A DNA stretch of 22,794 nucleotides from an uncultured Lachnospiraceae bacterium (GTDB lineage: Bacteria > Bacillota > Clostridia > Lachnospirales > Lachnospiraceae). The position numbers and the translations under genes are program-made. How positions within the stretch are numbered: the stretch's first letter is position 1; each line of letters starts with the position of its first letter. The notes beneath the pieces were generated by a model. It was not told where the DNA came from and searched no databases. It saw only the letters and a program-made list of their open reading frames with translations. This document shows positions 1-6,850 of the stretch, in pieces. The stretch covers positions 1 to 22,794 of the forward strand of contig CANRMO010000008.1 in NCBI GenBank assembly GCA_947631755.1, given 5' to 3'.

Positions 1-85
1 CATTTAAGAAGTGTTTTTGCATTTCTTATTTTAAGGTGTAGCCTGCTCTTCAGAAAAAATGGGGAAACTCAAAAGTTACGCTGTA

Positions 86-114
86 TTGTATTCCACCGAT
101 TCATATGATATAAT
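86..114 (+). promoter_or_regulatory. Sigma-A-type promoter of the first lipoprotein gene
   Basis: A perfect -10 box TATAAT lies at 109-114 and a -35 box TTGTAT at 86-91, with a 17-nt spacer. Transcription would start near 121, giving a leader of about 57 nt before the ATG at 178. Bases 1-85 hold nothing I can identify. Confidence 0.6.
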
Positions 115-177
115 TCTAAAATATTCAAATATTATATTTGCTAAATACACCTATACATATTAAGAGAAAGGATATCC

Positions 178-1173
178 ATGAAAAAAATTAAAATGATCTC
201 AATGATATTAATTTTCTGTATGCTATGTTCAGCTTGTGGGGGGACTTCGGAAGAAGTTGCCCCCATTCATACCGAAAACACAGAAACAAACAAGCTTGCC
301 CCCTATCTGAGTATTACCCGGTCGTTTTATTCAGAGGAATCTGAATCAGGGATGAGCAGCAAATGCTTTTTTTATGATATTGAAGAAAAGAAACTGGAAC
401 AAAAAGGAACGGTATCATATACTTCTTCACATCCACTTACTCTGTATTCAACCAGAAATGATAAGATATACTATTCGGCCTTTAGCGGAAAAGGGAAAGG
501 AAACCAGATTTATTTAGATAATAATGAAACCGGAGAAAAAAAGACGGATCAGTTTTGTGATTTTAATTATTTGATCCAGTGCGGGGAACAATATTTTATG
601 GCAGCTGAATTACTACACCATTACTGTATTGAACCAATTGTCTGTGATGCGGAGTTTCAGAATTGCAGCCGCGTTATGTTCGATAAGAAAGATGACCGTT
701 TCACATGGATGGTAAGTACGGTTCCAAAGGAAAATAAAATAGTTTTCTCTCATTATTCAGACAATGAAATGAGAGAAGCAGATGACGTAGAAGGTGGTAA
801 TGCACCTTCTAAAATTGCCATGCTCGATCTGGAGACAAAAAAGACAGAAACTGTTTATGAAACGAAATATTATATAGACGGAATAGCATGTGAGGGAAAA
901 AAGCTGATATTAAGTTGTGCACCAAATGGGGTTACTACCAGACAGAAACATAAAATCTATGAGGTAAATTTAGATACAAAAAAGAGTGTAAGACTGAAAC
1001 TGCCTTTTTATATAATGGATCAAATGGCTCTCTATAACAATATTCTGTATTTCTTAGGCTGGAAGGGGGATACAAGGGGCATATATGCTTACAATCTTAC
1101 TACAAAAGAATATGACGTTATTATGGAAGAAGTAGAAGATGAATTTATCAATGGATTTTCATTAAATTATTAA
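178..1173 (+). CDS. Putative lipoprotein, possibly beta-propeller-like, unknown function
   Basis: The 331-residue product begins with a basic MKKIK stretch and a hydrophobic core ending in CSAC at residues 17-20, so Cys20 is the likely lipidated residue on the outer face of the membrane. The -3 position is Cys rather than the usual Leu, a small departure from the consensus lipobox. The rest is hydrophilic, with repeated short units of the pattern 'I-Y/L-Y...D/N-x-K-T-x-K' (for example DLETKKTETVYE, VNLDTKKSVRLK, YNLTTKEYDV). These resemble blades of beta-propeller proteins of the DUF5050 or TolB type, which is inference only. The start is supported by GAGAAAGGA about 7 nt upstream and by the promoter at 86-114. 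The gene is monocistronic and converges on the LigT-like gene. It is AT-rich like its right-hand neighbours. No function is assigned. Confidence 0.85.
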   Translation: MKKIKMISMILIFCMLCSACGGTSEEVAPIHTENTETNKLAPYLSITRSFYSEESESGMSSKCFFYDIEEKKLEQKGTVSYTSSHPLTLYSTRNDKIYYSAFSGKGKGNQIYLDNNETGEKKTDQFCDFNYLIQCGEQYFMAAELLHHYCIEPIVCDAEFQNCSRVMFDKKDDRFTWMVSTVPKENKIVFSHYSDNEMREADDVEGGNAPSKIAMLDLETKKTETVYETKYYIDGIACEGKKLILSCAPNGVTTRQKHKIYEVNLDTKKSVRLKLPFYIMDQMALYNNILYFLGWKGDTRGIYAYNLTTKEYDVIMEEVEDEFINGFSLNY

Positions 1174-1230
1174 TCTGAAAACAGTCCCGCAAGTTGCTTT
1201 CACTCTTCCCACAATACCAGAACCTCTCTC

Positions 1231-1743
1231 TTATAATTGCTTTTCTATAACGATTATAGATTCTTCATTTTTTCCAATCATTTCTACGGATATCTTGTTA
1301 ACTATTGCTGTAAATGTATCATCCATATTCTCTAATTCTTTATATGCTATTTTTAACTCATCTACTGTTTGCAGCTTTCCTATCGTCATATGTGGCTTAT
1401 ATCCAAATCCTAAATCAAACTGCTTAAATTCATTTTCATATAAGACCTTATGAATAGCACATATATCATCGGCACCAGTTTTAATATCAAGAAATAAATA
1501 ATTTCCAAAACTATCCTCCTGCATACTAATTCCATTCATTACAATTTTAAAGGGCTTAACATTTTGCAATCTTTTATTTAATATATCTTTGATTTCTTCA
1601 TCACTTGTCTCATTCTCAAAGGGAAAAACAAGAGTAATGTGTGGCCGGACCAGTTGAGCCAATGGGTCATATTTATTTCGAATACCATCTATCACTTCCA
1701 TATTTTGAAATTCCGGAAATATCATAATTGTTCGTATACTCAT
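1231..1743 (-). CDS. 2H phosphoesterase / 2'-5' RNA ligase family protein (LigT-like)
   Basis: The protein carries the two H-x-T motifs that define the 2H phosphoesterase superfamily: PHITLVFPF near residue 35 and PHMTIGKL near residue 119. Each is in the usual hydrophobic beta-strand setting, and the length of about 170 residues suits a single-domain member. Family members hydrolyse cyclic phosphodiesters or 2'-5' linked oligonucleotides; the substrate here is unknown. I place the start at the ATG at 1743, because GAGGAGG stands 5 nt upstream of it. The longer frame back to 1776 has no ribosome binding site. The methyltransferase gene lies upstream on the same strand with a 111-nt gap, so the two may share a transcript. 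The convergent gap to the lipoprotein gene is 57 nt and shows no strong hairpin. Confidence 0.85.
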   Translation of the reverse strand: MSIRTIMIFPEFQNMEVIDGIRNKYDPLAQLVRPHITLVFPFENETSDEEIKDILNKRLQNVKPFKIVMNGISMQEDSFGNYLFLDIKTGADDICAIHKVLYENEFKQFDLGFGYKPHMTIGKLQTVDELKIAYKELENMDDTFTAIVNKISVEMIGKNEESIIVIEKQL

Positions 1744-1854
1744 TGTTACCTCCTCATCAACTTCAAATAAGTACATACGTTCAAACTCTATATTTCTATA
1801 GCAAAATATAACAGTTATTAAATGCTATAAATTTCGTCACTTGAGAACAGAAAT

Positions 1855-2652
1855 TTAACTCTTTCTTGCTAATTGTAAATCAATAGTATCATTAATAGTG
1901 ATCATACCACCATGTTTATTAATTGCTTCCTGGATTTTTTCAAAGAACTCTGTTCTAATATTTTCTTCAATTGCAATATGGTCTGAATATGTTCCAAGAA
2001 GTTCAATATATTCTTTTGCAGAAAAAACACGTTCACGATAAAACAACTCGTATCTAATATCTGCAAAACCATATTTGTTTGCAATCATTGCTCGCTCTTT
2101 CGCCTGTTCTTCCGTATATTCAGATATTGTTTCACGTTCTTTATTGTAGTACTTGTTATAATATTTATCATAGATTTCATCTATCTCTTGTGAAAGTGCA
2201 GGATTTCCTTTATCACGATATGGATGATTCGCAAAACGTGCAAAAACACCTCCATTTTTCAACATAGAAAATACTTTTTCATATCCGATTTTCTCTGGCA
2301 CCCAATGGAATGCAGTTGCGGAGAACACCAAATCAAATGCATTGTCTTCAAACATTGTATCCTCAAATTTAGCTGTAATTACCGAAAATTTTTGATACTC
2401 TTTAAATTTATCTTTTAGCAATTCAGAAAAATGCTCTCCACATTCAACTGCTGTCAATTGGCATCCAGTCGTTAACATCGGAGCCGTCGCCTGTCCGCTA
2501 CCACTTCCAACCTCAACTACATTGCTATTTTCATTAATAGGAACATAGCTAAATAATGCCTGATACAATTCTTTAACATAGCCAGGGCGCAATTTTTCAT
2601 ATGTAGACGCTACCGTATCAAATGTCCATTCCAATCCTTTCCATGCCGTCAC
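1855..2652 (-). CDS. Class I SAM-dependent methyltransferase
   Basis: This is a 265-residue Rossmann-fold methyltransferase. Motif I is VVEVGSGSGQAT (residues about 45-56), followed by the acidic strand end LTAVECG and the motif IV region DLVFSATAFHWVP near residue 108. The HWV signature after motif IV is shared with small-molecule methyltransferases of the Methyltransf_11 type, often annotated ubiE/trans-aconitate-like. The substrate cannot be told. The start codon is GTG at 2652, placed 6 nt after GGAGGT; the in-frame alternatives have no such site. An extended -10 promoter lies just upstream (2688-2696). The gene is AT-rich, unlike the second methyltransferase at 21441-22187, and the two are only distantly similar, so they are not recent duplicates. 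Confidence 0.9.
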   Translation of the reverse strand: MTAWKGLEWTFDTVASTYEKLRPGYVKELYQALFSYVPINENSNVVEVGSGSGQATAPMLTTGCQLTAVECGEHFSELLKDKFKEYQKFSVITAKFEDTMFEDNAFDLVFSATAFHWVPEKIGYEKVFSMLKNGGVFARFANHPYRDKGNPALSQEIDEIYDKYYNKYYNKERETISEYTEEQAKERAMIANKYGFADIRYELFYRERVFSAKEYIELLGTYSDHIAIEENIRTEFFEKIQEAINKHGGMITINDTIDLQLARKS

Positions 2653-2687
2653 ACCAACACACCTCCAAATTCAAACCTTTTAAATTG

Positions 2688-2696
2688 ATTATAACA
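2688..2696 (-). promoter_or_regulatory. Extended -10 promoter of the methyltransferase gene
   Basis: Read on the minus strand this is TGTTATAAT, a perfect TATAAT preceded by the TGn extension. No good -35 is present, as expected for extended -10 promoters. It lies 36 nt before the GTG start at 2652. Confidence 0.5.
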
Positions 2697-2727
2697 TGAA
2701 TCAAACCAGATAGGGATAAAAATAGAT

Positions 2728-2767
2728 AGGTAAAGGCAGGAGTACAGATTTTCTCCTGCCTTTACCT
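2728..2767 (-). terminator. Long perfect hairpin, likely intrinsic terminator of the recombinase remnant
   Basis: The arms 2728-2742 (AGGTAAAGGCAGGAG) and 2753-2767 are perfect 15-bp complements around a 10-nt loop. On the minus strand the hairpin starts 13 nt after the stop of the recombinase fragment and is followed by a T-rich stretch (ATCTATTTTTATC). It therefore fits a terminator for that gene, and it also separates it from the methyltransferase promoter. Confidence 0.7.
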
Positions 2768-2780
2768 GTTTGGAGGCAGT

Positions 2781-3002
2781 TTACAGATTGGTACGCCACA
2801 TGTATTCCTGTTCCATTTCCCGCATTTCCTCGTCTGTGGAAATGTCCACAATCCCGACATAGGAATAGTAGATGTCAATTGCATGCGTCCGCTTACCGTC
2901 CTGCCTTACCCGTTCATGGACTACGATTTTATCCACAAAGGCATTGAGGATTTCAGGTGTGAGTTCGTCAATACGGGGATATTTTTTCGTGACGGCTATC
3001 AA
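2781..3002 (-). pseudogene. C-terminal remnant of a large serine recombinase (DUF4368 region)
   Basis: The 73-residue frame matches the C-terminal end of large serine recombinases of the TnpX/TndX class found in clostridial transposons and integrative elements. Diagnostic segments are LTPEILNAFVDKIVVHERVR and IDIYYSYVGIVD, as in the DUF4368 tail. The resolvase catalytic domain and zinc-ribbon parts are absent: an in-frame TAG lies just before the first usable codon (TTG at 3002), and the DNA upstream does not continue the protein. The natural C-terminus and its terminator hairpin are intact, so this is a 5' truncation. It cannot be an active recombinase, and it marks the left end of a decayed mobile element. 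Confidence 0.75.
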
Positions 3003-3197
3003 TATCTATACCCATCCACTTTTTAAGACTTTGTATCCGTTTCTGAAATCACACCGCAGTTTACGAATGAAAACTTACCGATTTCAAATTTGTGTGCTGT
3101 GATTTTCTCAGATAATTACCCGTAACATAAACATACACACTTTATTTCATTCTCTCAGCACAAACCGAATATGATAACTATCCAAACTTTCATCGCT

Positions 3198-3503
3198 TTA
3201 AAACTTTGTTACCCATTTTAGCATATCAGATGTAATAGCCTCTTCACTCACAATTTTATCATTCTCGATTGTAAAGACTGGTGCCAGACTTCCTGTATGT
3301 GCTTCCGGGTTCTTATGCCCTTGCTGTACTCCATGTATGCCTCGGTCATTGGCATCCACCCTTGAAACACTCATACTCAGTACCTGTTGATTGCTTTGTA
3401 TGGAAGCTGGCATCTTCACGTGAAAAACATTTCCTTGTATTGTAAGACTTTGCGGAGCAAAGGATACAGAAAGAGTTAAATTCTCAGAATTATCAATATT
3501 CAT
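3198..3503 (-). CDS. Small hypothetical protein in the decayed mobile region
   Basis: I do not recognise this 101-residue protein. It is polar, has no membrane segment or signal peptide, and ends EEAITSDMLKWVTKF. The start is set at the ATG at 3503 (MNIDNSENL), since GGAGGAG stands about 10 nt upstream. An ATG 4 nt earlier is out of frame and stops at once, and the longer frame to 3530 has no ribosome site. It lies 30 nt downstream of the end of another minus-strand coding fragment (3534-3683), so the two may have been neighbours in one operon. It may be a surviving accessory gene of the element or an intact remnant. Expression is uncertain. Confidence 0.5.
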   Translation of the reverse strand: MNIDNSENLTLSVSFAPQSLTIQGNVFHVKMPASIQSNQQVLSMSVSRVDANDRGIHGVQQGHKNPEAHTGSLAPVFTIENDKIVSEEAITSDMLKWVTKF

Positions 3504-3533
3504 ACATACTTTACTCCTCCACATTTTCACTTT

Positions 3534-3683
3534 TCATCCAATCAACACATTCTTCCCCTCAAAAACAAACCCATACCTGGGAATCCGCCCTTTTTCTACA
3601 TCAAGATTCAGTAATGCCATAATCAATTTCCCATTATTTGTTATATTATACGAAATCCACCTCCATAAATCAGTCGTTCTAAA
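3534..3683 (-). pseudogene. C-terminal coding remnant, unknown protein
   Basis: Read on the minus strand this gives a protein-like tail containing WRWISYN and RIPRYGFVFEGKNVLIG, ending in TGA at 3534-3536. The frame stays open to about 3749, but beyond roughly 3683 it runs exactly antisense, codon for codon, to a plus-strand remnant, so I take the real fragment to end near there. There is no start codon with a ribosome site; an internal ATG (MALLNLD) is possible. The residue pattern looks like true coding sequence. I cannot name the family. Confidence 0.35.
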
Positions 3684-3692
3684 GGTATTGCT

Positions 3693-3850
3693 ATGGCAGA
3701 GGAAATTTGCCAAAAATATCGCCGTGAAGGCCAGTTCTTTGATGAAATATTAAAGGCAGGTGAATAAAATGGAAAACTCTTACACTTGAAAAACGTCAAC
3801 TTTGTGATATACAGGGACGGCTGTCTGAACTTGCGCTAATGATGAAGTAA
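3693..3850 (+). pseudogene. Two short plus-strand coding remnants, the second frameshifted
   Basis: From ATG at 3693 the frame reads MAEEICQKYRREGQFFDEIL and ends with TAA at 3765-3767. An ATG follows at 3769 (TAAAATG arrangement). That second frame stops after six codons, but a one-base shift restores a sensible peptide (LEKRQLCDIQGRLSELALMM) to the TAA at 3848-3850. The spacing resembles two small genes of a plasmid or integrative element, the second inactivated by a single-base insertion. Neither is recognised. Confidence 0.35.
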
Positions 3851-3884
3851 ACGGACTCAAAAAAACCGGCACCACTTTTTCTTC

Positions 3885-3977
3885 GGAAATAATGTACTAG
3901 TATTGCATAAGCACATACAGGAATATGCAGAAGACACAGGATACCCACGCTTAAAAACGGTAACACAGGGATTATAA
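3885..3977 (+). pseudogene. C-terminal coding remnant abutting the IS630 fragment
   Basis: The frame reads VLVLHKHIQEYAEDTGYPRL and ends at TAA 3975-3977, immediately before the transposase sequence starts. Upstream the frame is lost, perhaps continuing from the preceding remnant through another shift. The family is not recognised. Its end coincides with the point where IS630 similarity begins, so this is a junction of two unrelated fragments. Confidence 0.3.
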
Positions 3978-3978
3978 G

Positions 3979-4422
3979 TATGTACGTCTGGGAACGCTGT
4001 CGCTGCCTGCAGGAATTGACCTGCTGACAGGAGAAGCGATCCCGTTAGTCAGTGAAAGCCATAAAAGTTCCGATTTCATCCGGTTCTTAAAAATACTAGA
4101 TGAAAAGTACCCGGAAGGCGATACAATACGCTTAATACTTGATAACCACTCAGCACACACATCAAAGGAAACGAGGCTGTATCTTGCAACACTTCCGGAA
4201 GACAGATTTGTATTTGTGTTTACGCCAACACATGCATCATGGCTCAATATGATTGAAAGCTTTTTCAGCAAGATGGCAAAACAAATGCTGAAGGGGATTC
4301 GAGTACATTCAAAAGACCAGTTATCGGAACGCATCTACCACTATTTTAATGAGATCAATGCAGACCCAATTGTCTACCATTGGAGATATAAAATGGATGA
4401 GATTGATCCTAATGAAGCGTGA
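3979..4422 (+). pseudogene. 3' half of an IS630-family transposase
   Basis: The 147-codon frame carries the second and third catalytic regions of the IS630/Tc1-mariner DDE transposases: LILDNHSAHTSKETRLYL with the second Asp, and TPTHASWLNMIESFFSKM with the final Glu. Between and around them are the usual family segments (AGIDLLTGEAIPLV, HKSSDFIRFLK). The N-terminal helix-turn-helix region and the first catalytic Asp are missing: a stop (3961-3963) lies a few codons upstream in frame, and the preceding DNA belongs to another remnant. The C-terminal end, YHWRYKMDEIDPNEA, appears natural. The element cannot transpose by itself. I see no convincing terminal inverted repeats. Confidence 0.85.
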
Positions 4423-4450
4423 TTAATTTAATCTATCAACTATTTAATAT

Positions 4451-5491
4451 TCATTGTACTAGGCAGGGTATATCTATCGCTACTGGCATGATCTGAAAGA
4501 GATTTACTATCAAAAACAGACACATGTGCAGCTTGCACAGGCCTGTAAATAATGGTTGATACTGTTTTTTTGAATCCCGAACAAGTTTATCAAAATCTGA
4601 TTCATATAATCGGTCTTGTGTAATCCGATATTTTTCATATTCGCTTTCTGCCCAGTCCTGCATTGTCATTGGAATGTGTCTTTTTGCTCTGGCTTCAGCA
4701 AAGTCCAAAATAGCATTCACGATAAGGCCTAAATCGTGTAATTCCTCTTTTGAAAGATAATTTTTCGCAATGGCAACATCCGATTTTAAAATTTTGCCAT
4801 CCGGAGCCTTTTTCCAAGTAGATAATCCCATATGGTCTTTTGTACTGTCCGCACGGGTATATATAATTTCCGCGGCTGTCTGATTTGAAACCGCATAGTG
4901 AAGCTGATTCTGAATTTTTGCGAAAAACACCTTGGTCATAGGAGCGTTTTTGTCATAATCCATACTGGTGGCATATATATCTGTGAGTTTTTGGTAAAAT
5001 CGACGCTCACTCAAGCGAATTTCACGGATTTCCTCCAATAATTCCTCAAAGTAATCCTCGTTAAGAAATGCACCATTTTCCATACGCTTACGGTCGATAA
5101 CATAACCCTTCTTTGTATATTGTGACAATACTTTCGTTGCCCATCTTCTAAATTGCGTTGCTCTTATGGAATTAACTCTGTAACCTACAGATATTATTGC
5201 ATCCAAATTATAATGGTCAATTTCTCTGTTTACATTACGTTTGCCCTCTTGTTGAACTACTCGAATTTTTTGAGTAGTTGAAATCTGCTCTAATTCACCC
5301 GATTTATATATTTCGCCTAAATGATATGTAATTGTATTGGATTCCACATCAAATAAAAGTCCCATCATTCGTTGAGACATCCATAGTGTACCATCCTGAT
5401 ATATTACTTCTATTCCATCAGCGTGAGATTGTTCCTCAAATATAAGGAACTCAGCAGCACTACTTCGAATTGTTAATTCATTTTTTGCCAT
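4451..5491 (-). CDS. RhuM-family protein with altered C-terminus
   Basis: The 346-residue product matches the virulence RhuM family (named from a Salmonella pathogenicity island; widespread on mobile elements, function unknown). Diagnostic parts are IEVIYQDGTLWMSQRMMGLLF, the NREIDHYNLDAIISVGYRVNS block, FRRWATKVLSQYTKKGYVID and the central MTKVFFAKIQNQLHYAVSNQ block. Two things are odd. After MTMQDW (275-280) the sequence jumps to AESEYEKYRITQDRLYESDF, whereas I recall about 25-35 more residues there in relatives. From about residue 307 the tail (hydrophobic, LHMCLFLIVNLFQIMP) reads antisense through an unrelated fragment at 4463-4552. An AAAGGAC lies 13 nt before the ATG, which is rather far. 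The protein is probably damaged. Confidence 0.75.
   Translation of the reverse strand: MAKNELTIRSSAAEFLIFEEQSHADGIEVIYQDGTLWMSQRMMGLLFDVESNTITYHLGEIYKSGELEQISTTQKIRVVQQEGKRNVNREIDHYNLDAIISVGYRVNSIRATQFRRWATKVLSQYTKKGYVIDRKRMENGAFLNEDYFEELLEEIREIRLSERRFYQKLTDIYATSMDYDKNAPMTKVFFAKIQNQLHYAVSNQTAAEIIYTRADSTKDHMGLSTWKKAPDGKILKSDVAIAKNYLSKEELHDLGLIVNAILDFAEARAKRHIPMTMQDWAESEYEKYRITQDRLYESDFDKLVRDSKKQYQPLFTGLCKLHMCLFLIVNLFQIMPVAIDIPCLVQ
4463..4552 (+). pseudogene. Short plus-strand coding tail under the RhuM 3' end
   Basis: Directly after a TAG at 4460-4462 the plus strand reads 29 protein-like codons (IYRYWHDLKEIYYQKQTHVQ) ending in TAA at 4550-4552. Aromatic and charged residues are spaced as in a genuine helix. 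I do not recognise the family. It overlaps, antisense, the last 34 codons of the RhuM frame, which suggests that a foreign 3' end was joined to a truncated RhuM gene. Confidence 0.3.
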
Positions 5492-5712
5492 AAGAATTCA
5501 TTTGTCCTTTCACAAACATGTATCTGGCAGTGATTTTTTTACTCATATTTAAAAAACCTGCTGCTATAAATAAGACATCCGTTGAAGCCAAAAAGTATCT
5601 TGACCCCAACATCATTTTTTTAGATTATATCAGATATTAGATATTTTGTGTACTTATAAATCAGAGAATATTTTCGCTTATAGGGCGATTTAGTAAAATT
5701 CAGCTTTCACGG

Positions 5713-5741
5713 TTGACATTTTAAACTTTTCATGTTACAGT
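5713..5741 (+). promoter_or_regulatory. Promoter of the second lipoprotein gene, with adjacent dyad
   Basis: A perfect -35 TTGACA (5713-5718) is followed after 17 nt by TACAGT (5736-5741), which matches the -10 consensus at four of six positions. Around the expected transcription start lies the dyad TTTACAAAGTAAA (5746-5758), placed where an operator would block initiation. The rest of the 311-nt gap 5492-5802 is AT-rich and holds no gene I can support. Confidence 0.55.
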
Positions 5742-5802
5742 TTGTTTTACAAAGTAAACCGAAAACAGTACAGACTATGACAGGAAAAGGCAGGGGACGA
5801 AA

Positions 5803-6846
5803 ATGCTCAGACGATATTTATTTGCAATATTTATATTTATACTGTCTGCCGGGATATCCGGGTGCAGTACCACAGGGCAGGAGAACCGGGCTGTACACGG
5901 GACAGATACCGGGCAGTCCAAAAACGGTGAGCCGGAAATGTCCCCGGAGATGTCCGCCAGCCCCTCCCCAAAAGCAGATGCTCCCTTAGCAGCGAACGAA
6001 AAATACGGAATATCCCTGCCACAGCCGGAGCAGTTCGCCACGGAATTAAAGAATCTGATCTACTGGAACCATGCATCAAAAATATATAAAGATGACGCCG
6101 CAGACATTTACAGCGACATGAAGAGGGCGGGATTGCTTGGACAAAACGTGACAGCGCAGGTTTTTTACAAAGAAGAATACTGTGAGGATTACGACTATCT
6201 GGAAAGTAATTTCTACTCCGTCGCAGTCCGCGTCCCCGCATTGGACAAATATTCTGGCGGGTGCAGCCTGTTCGAACTGAGGTATAACACAAAAGGCATG
6301 GCTTCTGAAATCGACACAGATTTCGAGTGGGAAGAAGAACAGGATGAAGACGCGACACAAAAAAAGAGCCAGTATGCAGAATATGGCACGATCACTCTCA
6401 ATTTGACTGAAAAGGAGGCAGAAAACACCCCAGAGCTCCATCTGACAGAGGAGGAAAAACAGGAGAAACAGGCAATCATTGAAAAGATTAAAAAAGAGAT
6501 ACAAAAGACCGGGGATCTGTCTGAGAACGATATCTATATCCATGATTTCACTCTGGCTGACACCCATTATTCGGGCTGCATCATTTTCCGCGATACCGGG
6601 AATAAAGATTATATGCCCTATGGCTGGGTACATGGCCTCATCCTGTACCCTGGGAAAAAAATGCAGAAAGAACCCATTGTCGACTTTTCTTACCGGTACA
6701 CAACCGCATTTAACGGCGGCGGGTATTCTAAGGATGCCGCCATCCGCCTCGCCAAAGAACAGGAAGAATCCATAATAACAGATAACTGCCTGCTGGTGTA
6801 CCGGGCGGAGGACAAAAAATGGATCGAAAAGAAAGAATTTCTGTGA
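5803..6846 (+). CDS. Putative lipoprotein, unknown function
   Basis: The 347-residue protein starts MLRRYLF and has a hydrophobic signal ending in the lipobox ISGC, so Cys21 is the likely lipid-anchored residue. A disordered Ser/Pro/Glu/Lys linker runs to about residue 65. The mature part is acidic, with a charged, probably helical stretch (EEEKQEKQAIIEKIKKEIQK) near 217-236, and a C-terminal domain with YMPYGWVHGLILYPGKKMQ. I do not recognise a family. The start is supported by AGGGGA 5 nt before the ATG and by a promoter at 5713-5741. It ends 4 nt from the stop of the convergent asnB gene. It is the first gene of the GC-richer part of the window, although its composition is intermediate. 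Confidence 0.85.
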   Translation: MLRRYLFAIFIFILSAGISGCSTTGQENRAVHGTDTGQSKNGEPEMSPEMSASPSPKADAPLAANEKYGISLPQPEQFATELKNLIYWNHASKIYKDDAADIYSDMKRAGLLGQNVTAQVFYKEEYCEDYDYLESNFYSVAVRVPALDKYSGGCSLFELRYNTKGMASEIDTDFEWEEEQDEDATQKKSQYAEYGTITLNLTEKEAENTPELHLTEEEKQEKQAIIEKIKKEIQKTGDLSENDIYIHDFTLADTHYSGCIIFRDTGNKDYMPYGWVHGLILYPGKKMQKEPIVDFSYRYTTAFNGGGYSKDAAIRLAKEQEESIITDNCLLVYRAEDKKWIEKKEFL

Positions 6847-6850
6847 TCCC

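Noticed and set aside
2079..2418. Short plus-strand frames opposite the first methyltransferase
   Set aside because: Antisense shadows with no ribosome sites.
5425..5560. Minus-strand 22-codon frame (MSKKITARYMFVKG...) overlapping the RhuM start, as a possible leader peptide
   Set aside because: There is no ribosome binding site before its ATG and no sign of an attenuator hairpin, so it is not distinguishable from chance.
5518..5640. Plus-strand frame of 40 codons starting with a hydrophobic stretch and ending DPNIIFLDYIRY
   Set aside because: It reads somewhat like protein and could be another remnant, but it has no ribosome site and no family I recognise, and it lies in low-complexity AT-rich DNA.
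2653..5800. CRISPR array, toxin-antitoxin pair or complete insertion sequence in the accessory region
   Set aside because: I found no regularly spaced repeats, no recognisable toxin-antitoxin pair, and no terminal inverted repeats flanking the IS630 fragment.
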